NCBI RefSeq assembly: GCF_003255815.1
Contig: NC_037669.1
Span: 121,358,627 to 121,422,626, forward strand
Source of the DNA: Theropithecus gelada
Taxonomy: Eukaryota > Chordata > Mammalia > Primates > Cercopithecidae
Reading direction: 5' to 3'
DNA length: 64,000 nucleotides
Numbering within the stretch: position 1 is the stretch's first letter; every line of letters starts with the position of its first letter. This document shows positions 1-10,233 of the stretch, piece by piece. Below the pieces are notes generated by a model that saw only the letters and a list, made by a program, of their open reading frames with translations, was not told the DNA's origin and did no database searches. Both the position numbers and the translations under genes were made by a program.

Positions 1-122
1 GCACTCCCCAGTGAGATGAACCCAGTACCTCAGTTGAAAATGCAGAAATCACCGGTCTTCTGTGTCGCTCGCGCTGGGAGTTGGAGACTGGAGCTGTTCC
101 TATTCGGCCATCTTGCTCCGCC
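1..122 (-). mobile_element. 5' end of an L1 (L1PA-type) running off the left edge
   Basis: Read on the minus strand from about position 122, this is the start of an L1 5'UTR: a GGCGGAGCAAGATGGCCGAA start, then the run leading to TTCATCTCACTGGGGAGTGC at the window edge. The CAAGATGGCCG motif is the YY1 site near the L1 +1 position and is unchanged. The subfamily looks like L1PA5-L1PA7 or the Old World monkey continuation of it (CCAACTCCCAGCGCGAGCGACACAG-like wording). Because the true 5' end is present, the copy may be full length to the left, but none of its ORFs are inside the window. Confidence 0.9.
1..122 (-). promoter_or_regulatory. L1 internal promoter start with YY1 site (first ~120 bp)
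   Basis: The first part of an L1 5'UTR is an internal RNA polymerase II promoter, and YY1 binding at about +13 to +21 fixes the start site. The YY1 core is present at 104-114 (CGGCCATCTTG on the + strand). The promoter would fire leftward into the rest of the element, outside the window. Activity cannot be judged from sequence. Confidence 0.6.
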
Positions 123-235
123 AGCACGTAAGGTCTAGTTTCTAATGTTTTAATAAGCAATATATTTTATTTTTTCTGAAAGGGGAAAATATAATGAAAT
201 TGGGTTGGAAAGCATTTAATACATTGGTACTGATG

Positions 236-667
236 TCTCCATCAAAGAAAATAGTAAATAAAGTTCTGGAGGCCAGAAGTCCAAAATCTAGGTGTTTGCA
301 GGGTTTGTTCCCTCCTGGAGGCTCTGAGGCAGAGTCTGTTGTGTGCCTCTCTCCTATTAATGGTTTTTGGTGGCTGCTGGCAACCCTTGGCATTCTCTGG
401 CTTGTGGCTGCATGACTCCTGTCTCTGCCTCTGCCTTCTCCTGGCCTTCCCTCTGGATCTCTGGTCTCCAGCTGCCCTCCCCTTTCTCTTATAAGGGCCC
501 TGGTCATTGGATTTAGGAACCACTCTAAATCCAGGATGATCTAATTTTGAGATCCTTAAATTAATTACATTGGCAAAGATTATATTTCCAAATATGGTAT
601 ATTTACAGGTACTGGGAATTAGGACTTGAACATATCTTTTTGGGAGACACCCTTTAATCCATTACAA
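236..667 (-). mobile_element. MLT1-type LTR (ERVL-MaLR), decayed
   Basis: The stretch reads as the reverse complement of an MLT1 LTR. Recognisable blocks in order are GTTCTGGAGGCCAGAAGTCC, TGGAGGCTCTGAGGCAGAGTC, TTGGCATTCTCTGGCTTGTG, CTTATAAGG, ATTGGATTTAGG and a terminal AGGACTTGAACATATC...GGGAGACACC. Many mismatches mark an old copy. No internal retroviral sequence is attached. Confidence 0.75.
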
Positions 668-680
668 TGAAAACATAGGG

Positions 681-775
681 TCAAAGCTATTGAATAACTT
701 TCCAGGGAAGGTCAGAGAGTGGCAGAGGTGGAATGTGAACCCAGATTAGTTTGCCTCTAAAGCACGTAGTTGTTC
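681..775 (-). mobile_element. MIR SINE fragment
   Basis: The reverse complement of the MIR core is seen: TGAATAACTTTCC..GGTCAGAG..GTGGCAGAGGTGGAATGTGAACCCAG, which corresponds to the tRNA-derived half of MIR. Old and incomplete. Confidence 0.65.
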
Positions 776-820
776 TTCTGAGAACATGACCACTGCTTAT
801 ACACACATATGGCATGCATG

Positions 821-1225
821 GGTAGTGTATTAGTCCATTCTCACACTACTATAAAGAACTACCTGAGACTAGGTAATTTATGAGGAAAGAAGTTTAATTG
901 ACTCACAGTTCCATAGGTTGTACAGGAAGCATTGTTGGGAGGCCTCGGGAAACTTACGATTGTGGCAGAAGGCTAAGGGGAAGCAAGCACATCTTACCAT
1001 GGAGGAGCAGGAGAGAGAGAGAGAGAGAGAGAGAGCGTGCAAAGGGGGAAGTGCCACATACTTTCCAACAACCGGATCTCATGAGAACTCACTACTATGA
1101 GAATAGCAAGGGGGAAATCCACCCCCATGATCCAATCACATCCCACTATGTCCCTCCCTCAACACTGGGGATTACAATTCAACGTGAGATTTGAGTGGGG
1201 ACACAAGTCAAAATGTATCAGGTAG
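821..1225 (-). mobile_element. Solo MSTA-type LTR (ERVL-MaLR) with perfect GGTAG target duplication
   Basis: The LTR occupies 826-1220 and reads TGATACATTTTGACTTGTGT...GGACTAATACA on the minus strand, with intact TG...CA ends. It is flanked by a perfect 5-bp direct repeat GGTAG at 821-825 and 1221-1225. The wording (CTCCTGCTCCTCCATGG, GTTTCCCGAGGCCTCCC, TTCCTGTACAACC) fits MSTA/MSTB. No internal retroviral sequence remains, so this is a solo LTR from LTR-LTR recombination. A purine run, (GA)n, lies inside it. Confidence 0.88.
1009..1035. repeat. (GA)n microsatellite inside the MSTA LTR
   Basis: About twelve GA units, grown from the CT-rich stretch normally present in MSTA LTRs. Likely length-variable. 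Confidence 0.8.
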
Positions 1226-2984
1226 CATGACCATCTTTGAGAATACAGAGTCTTTAACAGGATGTTGACCATTTTTATTTTTCTGCCTTTATAAAAAATT
1301 CATACTGTGTTGGAACTAATTGAACTGTGACTCATATGCTGTGATTAATATAGCTGAATTCCTGTTCTTTCAACAGCTCCATCACATATTGGATAGCTGT
1401 AGGAACTCCCTTTGGATTTGGAGATAGGACACACCAGAAACCGATTTGAAAAGTTCAAAAAGTTCAAAAAGTAGAGTTAAAAACAAACACTTTTACAACA
1501 AACCTAGATTGTACTGTAGTGTTTTTCTTTTCTTTCTTTTCTTTTTTTCTTTTTTTTTGAGATGGGGAAGTAGAACACCTAACAGCGAGTTTGTATTAAC
1601 TTGTCTCATGTTTTGGGTTGTTTGGATACAGTCCAACACACCACCAGGAGAGCTGCATCTTGAGGTGGCCAGTGCCACATGCCATTATTCTTTCCATAGG
1701 AGGCAGAGCATGTGCAAACTCTGTGGGCCTGCCAAGGTCAGATGTGTACATTGGGTCAGTCACTTTACCACTTTAAGTATTACTTTCTTCATAGGTTAGG
1801 TGAGGGGAGTTGATTTAGGTGAGTTTTAACTTTTCTCTTTTTTCTACCAATAATATGTGCTTTTAAAAGCCCCTTCTATCCCAACACATACTTGAATATT
1901 TATAGAAAATTGTATATTTTACAGTCATGTTATAAAGAAAGCCATTAATACATTTTTAGAAAATATGTTAACATATACAGGGATTTTATTCCTGTGTTAT
2001 TTTTACTTAAGGTAAATTAATGGATAGACAGGAATTGCCAAGACTGCAGAAGAGCATATATAGAGTGAGATACAGTTAGGTTCTTATGTATAAAATTTTA
2101 AAAGGATTAGAAATAAAAGGATCATAAAATCTGTATTTTGGTAGGAAAACAAGTTGAATTCAACTAAAAAGCCAATTATTGGCTCAGTTCAATAATACAT
2201 TAAAAAATAATAGCTTCACTTAATTCCTTTACAGTAACATCTCTTCAATCTAGAGCTTCCTTTACACGAAGTTTACTTTTGAATATAACTTTCACTATGG
2301 GAAGAATTTTGGTTTTCATATATAAATCTAAAATCATTCCTATTGAGGGCCATTAGAAAAAGGAGAAAAAAAGAGATTGGGAAGAGAAGCAAGAAGTCGT
2401 GTGCTTTGTAGAGCAAGTGAGGAGGTTTGGCAGAAAACCAAAGGGGATGGTCAGAGCAAGTGGCGGCGGGAGATTCAGGTCAGGGAAGTGGAAGGGATGT
2501 GCCTCAGGCTGTGTCTCTGGTGTAAACTTGGGAATCAGTATTGACTCTCGGCCAGAGCGGCACTCATATCAGATGCAGGACTGGACCAAGACAGATGTCT
2601 TATTATTATTTTCCTTGAAAGAAAGCTAAGTGAATTTGAAATATCTAGTTGAAACTGTAGAGAAGAAAGAGCCTAAGGAGGTTCTAACAAGAGAGAAAAA
2701 AATTATTATTCATTTAATTATTACAAACTTAGGGTAGAAAGATTTCACTGATGTTATTATCTTGGTTTTGTATACTGTCTTTACTTTTTTGTTGTTTAGT
2801 CCTTTATAAGGGCTTGCATATATCCTTTCCAAGATTTCCCTCTTACCTTTGGTCATTCTAACCTTATTCCCCCTTTAGGAGCTAAGGATTCTACCCCTGG
2901 GGTGTTTAAATTGAGGAGAGAATACTACAGTTTTTTGTTCCTTACGTTTTTAAACTCCAGCTCAGTTTGTGTATGTAGACAGAG
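1226..2984. other. No gene or clear repeat recognised
   Basis: AT-rich single-copy-like DNA. It includes a polypyrimidine run (TTTTC/TTTCT) at about 1,517-1,558. Short open frames here have no recognisable domain. Confidence 0.5.
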
Positions 2985-3050
2985 CCTTAATCTAAGCCAT
3001 GTAGCAGAGTGCCTATTATGTAATAGATGTTCAATAAACTATTGACGGGT
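2985..3050 (+). mobile_element. L2/MIR-type 3' end fragment
   Basis: GTGCCTATTATGTAATAGATGTTCAATAAACTATTG resembles the shared L2/MIR tail (GCCTGGCACATAGTAGGTGCTCAATAAAT). Short, so only tentative. Confidence 0.4.
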
Positions 3051-3179
3051 CATGGGGTACCGAAAAAACGAAACAGAAAACAAAAGCCAATCCCCTAACA
3101 ACAAAAAAATTTAGTAGCTAAAATAATGCCCTCTTTCATGTACAATGCTGTGTTACATCTTAGCTTAACCTGGGAACAT

Positions 3180-3889
3180 GTATACCATTTTCTTTTTTTC
3201 TAATTAAAAAAATTGCTTTTTAAATTTTACTTTAAGTTCCGGGATACATGTGCAGAACGTGCAGGTTTGTTACATATGTATACATGTGCCATGGTGGTTT
3301 GCTGCACCCATCAACCCATCATCTAGGTTTTAAGCCCCGCATGCATTAGGGATTTGTGCTAATGCTCTTCCTCCCCTTGCCCCCCACCCACTGACAGGCC
3401 CTAGTGTGTTTTGTTCCCCTTCCTGTATCCATGTGTTCTCATTGTTCAACTCTCACTTATGAGTGAGAACATGTGGTGCTTGGTTTTCTGTTTCTGTGTT
3501 AGTTTGCTGAGGATGATAGCTTCATCCATGTCCCTGCAAAGGACATGATCTTATTCTTTTTTATGGTTGCATAGTATTCCATGGTGTACATGCACCACAT
3601 TTCCTCTATCCAGTCTGTCATTGATGGGAATTTGGGTTGGTTCCATGTGTTTGCTATTGTAAATAGTGCTGCAATAAACATATGTGTGCATGTGTAGAAT
3701 GGCAATTTATTAAAAAGTCAAGAAACAATAGATGCTGGTGAGACTGTGGAGAAATAGGAACACCTTAACTCCACTGGTGGGAATGTAAATTAGTTCAACC
3801 ATTGTGGAAGACAGTGTGGTGATTCCTCAAGGATCTAGAACCAGAAATACCATTTGACCCAATATACCCAAAGAAGTATGCCATTTTCT
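3180..3889 (-). mobile_element. L1 (older L1PA/L1PB) with 5' inversion and 14-bp target duplication
   Basis: 3,194-3,696 is the 3' end of an L1 on the minus strand: degenerate poly(T), ACTTTAAGTTCCGGGATACATG, then the 3'UTR and the end of ORF2. At about 3,697 the orientation switches and 3,697-3,875 is upstream L1 ORF2 DNA on the plus strand (GTCAAGAAACAATAGATGCTGG...TTTGACCCAATATACCC). The two parts meet with only about 30 nt of L1 missing between them, which is the structure made by twin priming. Flanking copies GTATACCATTTTCT (3,180-3,193) and GTATGCCATTTTCT (3,876-3,889) differ at one base and are the target duplication. Confidence 0.88.
3499..3696 (-). pseudogene. L1 ORF2 C-terminal fragment (relic)
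   Basis: The minus strand keeps an open stretch of about 60 codons encoding the end of L1 ORF2p, with the familiar WNQPK, IYTMEYY-like and FAGTWM words. It starts at the inversion breakpoint and lacks endonuclease, reverse transcriptase and the cysteine-rich motif. It cannot be functional. Confidence 0.8.
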
Positions 3890-3942
3890 ATAAATGAAAG
3901 TCTGACTCTTTAATCAGTTACTTGTCACTTTGATGATAATGA

Positions 3943-4075
3943 TGGCAGCTAATATTTATTGGGTGCATATGTGACAGGCACTGCTTTACTCACATTAAGT
4001 TATTATCACATTTAGTCTTGTAAACGACTCTAGCTGGGATAACCAGTTAGTAGCCAGTTAAATCACTCAAAAGAG
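3943..4075 (-). mobile_element. MIR SINE fragment
   Basis: GCTAATATTTATTGGGTGC...GTGACAGGCACTG...TTATCACATTTAGTCTTGTAAACGAC matches the L2-like half of MIR in reverse complement. Confidence 0.6.
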
Positions 4076-4097
4076 TCAAACTATGTACAATCAAGAT

Positions 4098-4367
4098 AAA
4101 GAGCAGCTTCTGAGGTCAGGAGTTCGAGACCAGCCTGGCCAACATGGTGAAACCCCATCTCTACTAAAAATGCAAAAAATTATCTGAGTGTGGTGGCACA
4201 TGCCTATAATCCCAGCTAATCGGGAGGTTGAAGCAGGAGAATCTCTTGAACCCAGGAGGCAGAGGTTGCAGTGAGCTGAGATGGTGCAACTGCATTCCAG
4301 CCTGGGTCACAGAGTGAGACTCCATCTCAAAATAAATAAATAAATAAAAATAAATAAACAGCAGCTT
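4098..4367 (+). mobile_element. 5'-truncated AluS with target duplication
   Basis: The Alu starts at CTGAGGTCAGGAGTTCGAGACC (4,110), so about the first 60 bp are missing, and runs to GACTCCATCTC followed by an (AAAT)n tail. The duplicated target AAAGAGCAGCTT (4,098-4,109) and AAACAGCAGCTT (4,356-4,367) differs at one base. Divergence and wording fit an AluS. Confidence 0.88.
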
Positions 4368-4635
4368 ATTGAAAACTGATTTTTTCCCCTCAAGTATGCA
4401 GATACTTAAAGTTTAAAGGAAATTTCCCTGTAGGAAGAAAATGTACAGATACCGGTTAATGGATAGATTGTAACATGTAATTATCTTATACAAGGAAGAT
4501 TATAAGACAATAATTTAAGAATGTTGTCTGTACTTTCTCCATTTGTTGAAATATAACGTGAACACATTTTGTCATGTTAGATTTGTGCTTTGATTTTGTT
4601 ATTTGCCTGGAATTATTTTAAAATTGAAATTTAGC

Positions 4636-4950
4636 CAAATAATGCTTTTCCCTCCAGATATAGGGCTTGCTCTGTCACCCAGAGCAAGTGTCACCCAGGC
4701 TGGAGTGTAGTGGTGTGATCATAGCTCACTGTAACCTTAAACACCTGGGTTTCAGCCTCCCAAGTAGCCAGGACGACAGGCACACACTACCATGCCCAAC
4801 TAACTTTAAAATATTTTGTAGAGACAGGATCTTCCTATGTTACCCAGGCCTGGTCTAGAACTCCTGGCCTCAAGTAGTCCTCTGCCTTGGCCTCCCAAAG
4901 TGCTGGAACTACAGACATGAGCCACTGTGCCCAGCCTCAAATAATTTTTT
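4636..4950 (-). mobile_element. AluJ with a small fold-back insertion
   Basis: Reverse-complement Alu from a left edge near 4,650 to the right-end CCCAGCC at 4,937. Its high divergence and words such as GATCATAGCTCACTGTAACC and CTCAAGTAGTCCTC fit AluJ. CAAATAAT at 4,636-4,643 and 4,938-4,945 is the likely target duplication. About 16 bp of extra sequence sits at 4,681-4,696 next to a 9-bp inverted repeat (4,666-4,674 / 4,680-4,688). Confidence 0.88.
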
Positions 4951-6968
4951 TTATAAGAAGCCAGTTTATTCCTACATCAAATAATAAATATTTGCTTGCA
5001 TTTATAAGTCAGGTGGACAAGGCATGGAATAATGATCCATTCAATGGCCAGAGCCAATAATTGAACCCTGTGATTTAGTTTCCTGATATTTTCTCTCTCT
5101 ACTTGATTTCCTCTTTTTCCTTTTTCTCTAAATATTAAAAAATAATGCATGTTTTGGTATTCATAACTAGTTGTTTTCTCAAGTTGAACTATCAATTTCA
5201 AATATCCCATGTTGACTTTCTGAAAATACAGAAACATCTAAGTGAGGCACTTTACAAGTTCATATTATCACAGATTCCAAGCTGCCTCAATTGTCAGTGG
5301 ACCATTATGGCTTGCGTGTGGTTTATTTGGTTTGGAGTTGCTTCAACTTTCCAAAGACATAGTAGATTTGCAAAAACAGATCATTAATGATAACCCCAGA
5401 ATACTTATGTCTGAAATATTGGGTGGACGCAGCAGTTAGGATTTTTTTTTTCCTGCTGGATGTCTGTTCTTTAAAGGCATGGCTGTTTAGTTGCCACCGG
5501 ATTGAATGCTTCTGAAGATTAGCCTCTCATTGTTTGAATGTTTTCATAACATTGTTGCCATAAAGCATCTTCATACTTCACAGTTGAGATCTTGACTTCC
5601 AGAATAAAAAAGAAGTCAGGGGTTAATCATAACAATTAGCTAATGTGTCAACAATTAGCACTTTCCATCAACCTGCTCTAAAAGGAGACTCTTCTTATCC
5701 ACTTGCAGACAAAAATGCAATGATGTAGTTAAGAAAAGCACTGAAATTGGCTCCTAGAGTCCCCTGCTGTAGCCAACTAAATCCCCAGGGCATTGTTTAC
5801 AGTGATTATTCTGCCATTATGATGTTGTTGCATAGGCGGAGGGGGGAGTCGTATTGCTCAAAATAAGTCTGTCTTTTTTTTTTTTTCCAGAAGACAAAAC
5901 AAAACATTAAAAGAAAACAATCCCTTTTTGGCTGCTTTTGGAAAAGTAGAACAAAAACTGCTGTGAAAGATCAGCCAGTTATAGTACTTTAGTGTTTAAC
6001 TGGTAAATATTTTAAAAAAGAGTATATTTAATATTTTACCACTTGGAAAACTTTCAATGTGTTTTACGTCCAGCACAGCTCAATCAATGTAAGATTTCAG
6101 AGGTCTCTGGTGGGGATTTCTTTACAATGGATACATTATATTCTGTGGCCATCTATACCACTGCTTGGTCAAAATATGTTTTAACATCTTTTATATAATC
6201 CTTCTAGTAATACAAGAACATTTATACTGCACCTTTTACAAAGAACCGCACAGTACTTTACACAGACCCATATATCTATGTAAATACCATGGGTTTGTCT
6301 TTAAAAAAGCCTTAAAACAACTTGTAAATCCCCAGTAGCATCTCAGAATTCTGAGGGTAGGAAAAATTTTAACTAAAACTGGGATCACCTTTCGGGCAGT
6401 TCTGTGAGTCCTTGCAGGCTACTGTCAGAGCACAGAGGATGCTGGGCTGATAAGAGGTGTGCTGGCCAGGCCAATGCAGCAGAGCCAATGCCAAGGCCTC
6501 TCTCAGTGTGGTAGGATGGCTTGAAAGGGGGGGGTCCAAAATGGCAGCGAGGGCTGTTGCCTTAGAACAGGGAGGGTGAAAAAGGAACTGAGCTGTCCTG
6601 GGCCACCAACTCTTGGCAGAGAAGTTTGGGGTCCTGCATCCATGCTGGAGATGACAAGAGGCACATTCGAGCCATGCGCAGAGTTGGAGACAAATGCTGA
6701 CCTCGGGCTTCTGCAACAAGCAAGGCCAGTGAATCAGTTTGAGTCAGGGCTTCCGAGAGGATCTGGAGAGCTAAGGTGGGCTTTCCAACTGGGGAAGGGT
6801 TGCAACAATGATTGTTTCTCTCCAACACTTCAGGAAGTTGGTTGCTGTCAAGATGTCATGCATATTTGATAGAAAAGTTGTGAAATTGAATTATTTTTTG
6901 TTTAATTTCCACAAGAACAGTTCTCAACTAACCTCTCTTTATATGTTTTATGATCAAGTTCTAAAGCC
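4951..6968. other. Single-copy-like DNA, nothing recognised
   Basis: No repeat family or exon recognised. T-tracts occur at about 5,430-5,450 and 5,873-5,886. Open frames of about 90-115 codons on both strands at 6,369-6,869 overlap each other and carry no known motif. Confidence 0.45.
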
Positions 6969-6969
6969 T

Positions 6970-7135
6970 TGCTCCTCATAGTATAGTCCTAGGGCTCACA
7001 CATCAATATCCCCAGGGAGTTTGTTAGAAATGCAGATTCTCAGGTCTCACCCCAAATCAGAGTTTGCATTTTAATAAGACTCCCAGCTAATTCTAATGCA
7101 CATTACAGTTTGTGGACTGCTGCTCTCAGAGATGA
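6970..7135 (-). mobile_element. MER20-like hAT-Charlie DNA transposon
   Basis: TTTGTTAGAAATGCAGATTCTCAGG, CACCCCAAATCAGAGTTTGC and CTCCCAGCTAATTCTAATGCACATTACAGTTTG match the reverse complement of MER20. Terminal repeats are eroded. Confidence 0.7.
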
Positions 7136-7144
7136 AATAGAATG

Positions 7145-8280
7145 GATTGGTTCATTCATTTTTAAATTCATATGATCAGTAACATTTATTGAGGATATGC
7201 ACTGGAAGAAGATGGTACCCTGCTCTTGAAGGGTTCCCAGTTTAGTGATGGAGACAGATGTGTGGAAGAGATGTGTTCAAAGTGGTTTGATGTGCCAAGA
7301 AGGGAGTGTGCCTAATTCTGCCTGGGGAACTCTTGCAAGGCTTAATGGAGGTTAAATTTGAGTGTTGAGTCTTTACAGGGAGTATAAATATGTTTGAGAG
7401 GAAGGAAAAGTCTTGCAGCCCATGGAGGTATTACATGAAAGCCTTAAAGAACATGAGATGTGCAGAAAATGATGAGATTTCGTTACTGGAGGCCAAATGT
7501 GTGGGTATATTGCAGCACCTGGGGATGCGCTTAATAAAAATGTAGCAATGTTTTCTGCTCCATCTCCATAGTAGGTGATCAGTGAATACTTGTGAAAAGA
7601 ATGAATGAAAAAAAAAAAAAAAAAAAAGAAGAGGAGAGGTAGGCAGGATCTGATTATGAAGCTAATGAATGTGGGCTTTATTTTAAAGGCACTAGAGGCT
7701 TTTAAGCAGGGCCATGACATGGACACATTGAACATGGTGGCAGCAAAGCAAATGATCAAAGTTAGGGGAGATTTGAGGCAAAAAATCCAGGGAAGAGGCT
7801 GCAGCCCTAATGCAGGGGAGAGATAATGCATATCTGAACAAATGTAGTGGCACTGGGCATGGAGAACATGTCAAGTTACAAGATGTTTAGAAGGCAGAAT
7901 GCCAGAACTCTTGCTTCATTGTAGGAGTGAGAGAAAGGGAGAGAAAAATCTCAGGGGTGTTTATTTTCTAGTTCAGGTGAATGGTGAGAGGTAACAGCAG
8001 AAGAGGAATTGGAGAAAGACGTTTAATCTGGTAGGGAATGCACCTTTTATGTGCCTACGGAACATCTGGGAGATATCCAAGAGGCAGCTGCAAAATGAGG
8101 CCTGAAGATTCAGATGTGGGAGTCCTTGGCACAGGAAGAGAGAGCGTACATGAGAATAGCAGTGTGATAAGGACGGAAGCCTGGCATGCAGACATTTATG
8201 GCAGGAGGATTAACCATGAAGCAAAAAGAGCTCCACCAGAGGAAAATAGGAAGGCAGTTTCAGAGTCCTTCTTTTTACAC
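7145..8280 (-). mobile_element. L2 (LINE-2), long decayed minus-strand copy
   Basis: Collinear blocks fit the reverse complement of L2: AACATTTATTGAGGATATGC, GGGTTCCCAGTTTAGTGATGGAGACAG, then GAGAGGTAGGCAGGATCTGATTATG, GGCTTTTAAGCAGGGCCATGACATG and GGAGATATCCAAGAGGCAGC. It is interrupted at about 7,545-7,625 by a short plus-strand L2/MIR-like tail (ATAGTAGGTGATCAGTGAATACTTG) and a poly(A). No coding capacity is left. Confidence 0.65.
7605..7627. repeat. Poly(A) tract
   Basis: About 20 A residues following GAATGAATG; probably the tail of the short fragment just upstream. Confidence 0.75.
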
Positions 8281-8344
8281 TCTTGCAGCTCTTCATTTTT
8301 CTTCATAGCACTTATGTAGCTATAGTTGCATATTTGTGATTATC

Positions 8345-8890
8345 GATTTGACTGTAGAGGGTAGGGGGTTTTGTTATACAAGATCTTGAAGGCCCTGTTA
8401 AGTACATGGATCTTTATTCTGAAAGCCCTGAGGAGTCACTGATGGGTTTTATATAGGAAAGTGGTGTGGTCTGATATATGTTTTTAAAATATTACTCTGG
8501 GGGCTGTGCAGAGCGTGGATCTTGAAGGGATCAACTGGGAGCTGTTATAGTATCCAAAGAGAATAGTCTTTGCACTGGGGATAGTGGAAATGGAGAGAAG
8601 TGGAAGAATTCACAACATATTTAGGGTACAAAGTTCTTGGTGAACATCTGACTGTGGAGATAAGTGGCTGGTGGTGACATTTATGAACATAGACACTGGA
8701 AAAGGACAGTGTGGCAGGGACATGTTGAGTTTGACGTTCAGGAGATGTCTTAGAGGCAGTTGTCCTGCAGCTCAGAAGAGACTCTAAATCATAAGGTAGA
8801 GGTAGGAAATTGTGGAGCCTGGTGGAGGTTCAAAAGAAATTTTAGAAGTTGAGGTCCTACGGGGAAGGCCTAAAGGAATCAGGGCTACTT
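8345..8890 (-). mobile_element. Second L2 copy, minus strand
   Basis: AAGATCTTGAAGGCCCTGTTAAG, TGGATCTTTATTCTGAAAGCCC, AGTGGTGTGGTCTGATATATG and TACTCTGGGGGCTGTGCAGAG repeat the same part of L2 already present at 7,640-7,760. It must therefore be a separate copy or a duplication, not a continuation. Confidence 0.65.
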
Positions 8891-9475
8891 AGTATTAAAA
8901 AAATCTTTTGAGGATACACAGGCAAATGAATCATAGGCCTCTGAGAGGAAACTAGCACAATCAGAATTCGGGTTGATTTGAGTGAAGATTACTCAATAAA
9001 TCCACCATGGAAGCCTTGGATCAAGTGAGATTGTTGAAACCCATCTGCTAATATATTTAAAGAACAACGAGCTATTCTATATTTCTTTCCTGGATAGTCT
9101 AGTTCCATACGTATATAGAAGAATAAATAAAGTGGTTGTTTCAGGTGCTCTCCATATCTATTTGTTTTGAATCTATAAAATATTTCTTTCAGTGAAAATG
9201 CAAATTCTGAAATAAATGTCTAATTTACTGGACTTGAGTCTTCTCTGTGTTATAAGCACATTTATAAGACTTTCGAAGGTGGAGTGAAGGTACTTTTCCC
9301 TGATTTTGAAATATAAGAACTCTATTCTTCTCTTGCTTTGGCCAAAATCTGAATGGGGCTCTTTTGGTGGGTGGCAAGAGAATACAGATTCAAGCACCAC
9401 CAACTGATTAATGTCACTGCACGCACCAGTAGTTACTTACTCTTGACTTTAGATGCAGAACTTCTTCAACAGTAC
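8891..9475. other. No gene or repeat recognised
   Basis: AT-rich, single-copy-like. Small open frames only. Confidence 0.4.
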
Positions 9476-9479
9476 AAGA

Positions 9480-9620
9480 TAATCCTAGCCTCAACAACTA
9501 CTCTGGGAGGAAAAAATCCATTGCTTTGTAGCTGAGTCAGCATAGGCTCTGAGAGGGATCATGATTTGCTAAATGTTACACAGTCAGTTGACAGCAGATT
9601 GTGATTTGGATTCAGGTTGT
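9480..9620 (-). mobile_element. MIR SINE fragment
   Basis: GATTTGCTAAATGTTACACAGTCAGTTGACAGCAGATTGTGATTTGGATTCAGG resembles the tRNA-like half of MIR in reverse complement. Confidence 0.5.
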
Positions 9621-10048
9621 GTTGTACTATAGTTTTTTGAGATTTCAAAAATATTAAATATTACAGCCTGTCTGTTTTGCAAACTGAGGATAGGGAATTT
9701 GTAGTCACTTGCTTTAACTTAGTCATCAAATCAGAAGTGAATCTATGTCTCTCTAACCTACCATTTATGAACAATAAAAGCGGGTGTGATATTTTAAGGG
9801 ATTATCTAATGAATTAGTGTTGTCACAGTGTGGAGAGAATTTTGGGTTGTCACAAAAAAGTATACCTTGGGCCCAATCAGAAGAAAATAGGTGAATAATT
9901 AGGCAAAAATTGAACACACCAGTTAGAATAAATGAGAAAGAAATTTGGCAGTAAGAGATTTTATCTGAAGTTTTGTTTGACTGGAGGCAAGTTACAGCTA
10001 TGTGATAGGGACAGAGGAGTTACTGAATCTCAATAGAGAGTTGCCTAG
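9621..10048. other. No gene or repeat recognised
   Basis: AT-rich DNA without recognisable motifs. Confidence 0.4.
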
Positions 10049-10050
10049 AA

Positions 10051-10233
10051 TAATGGCTTCCAACACTGGCTGCACATTATGATCAACTGGGGTGCTTTTA
10101 ACCAGCACTGATGCCTAGACCCCATCTCAGACAAATTATGTCAGAATTTCTAAGGGTGGGACCCCGGGTATCATTATTTTTTTAAAAAATCCCCTCAGAT
10201 AATGCAAATGTGAAGCCAGAGCCTTCAACAGGT
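10051..10233 (+). mobile_element. MER5A hAT-Charlie DNA transposon
   Basis: TGGCTTCCAACACTGGCTGCACATTATGATCA...GGGGTGCTTTTAACCAGC...GATGCCTAGACCCC...CCTTCAACAGG follows MER5A from end to end, including the TTGG/CCAA-type terminal inverted repeat words. Confidence 0.78.

Noticed and set aside
898..1194. 98-codon open frame with an RE repeat
   Set aside because: It lies wholly within the MSTA LTR; the RE repeat is the (GA)n tract.
7373..7831. 152-codon minus-strand open frame
   Set aside because: It lies in decayed L2 and reads through the poly(A) tract as a phenylalanine run.
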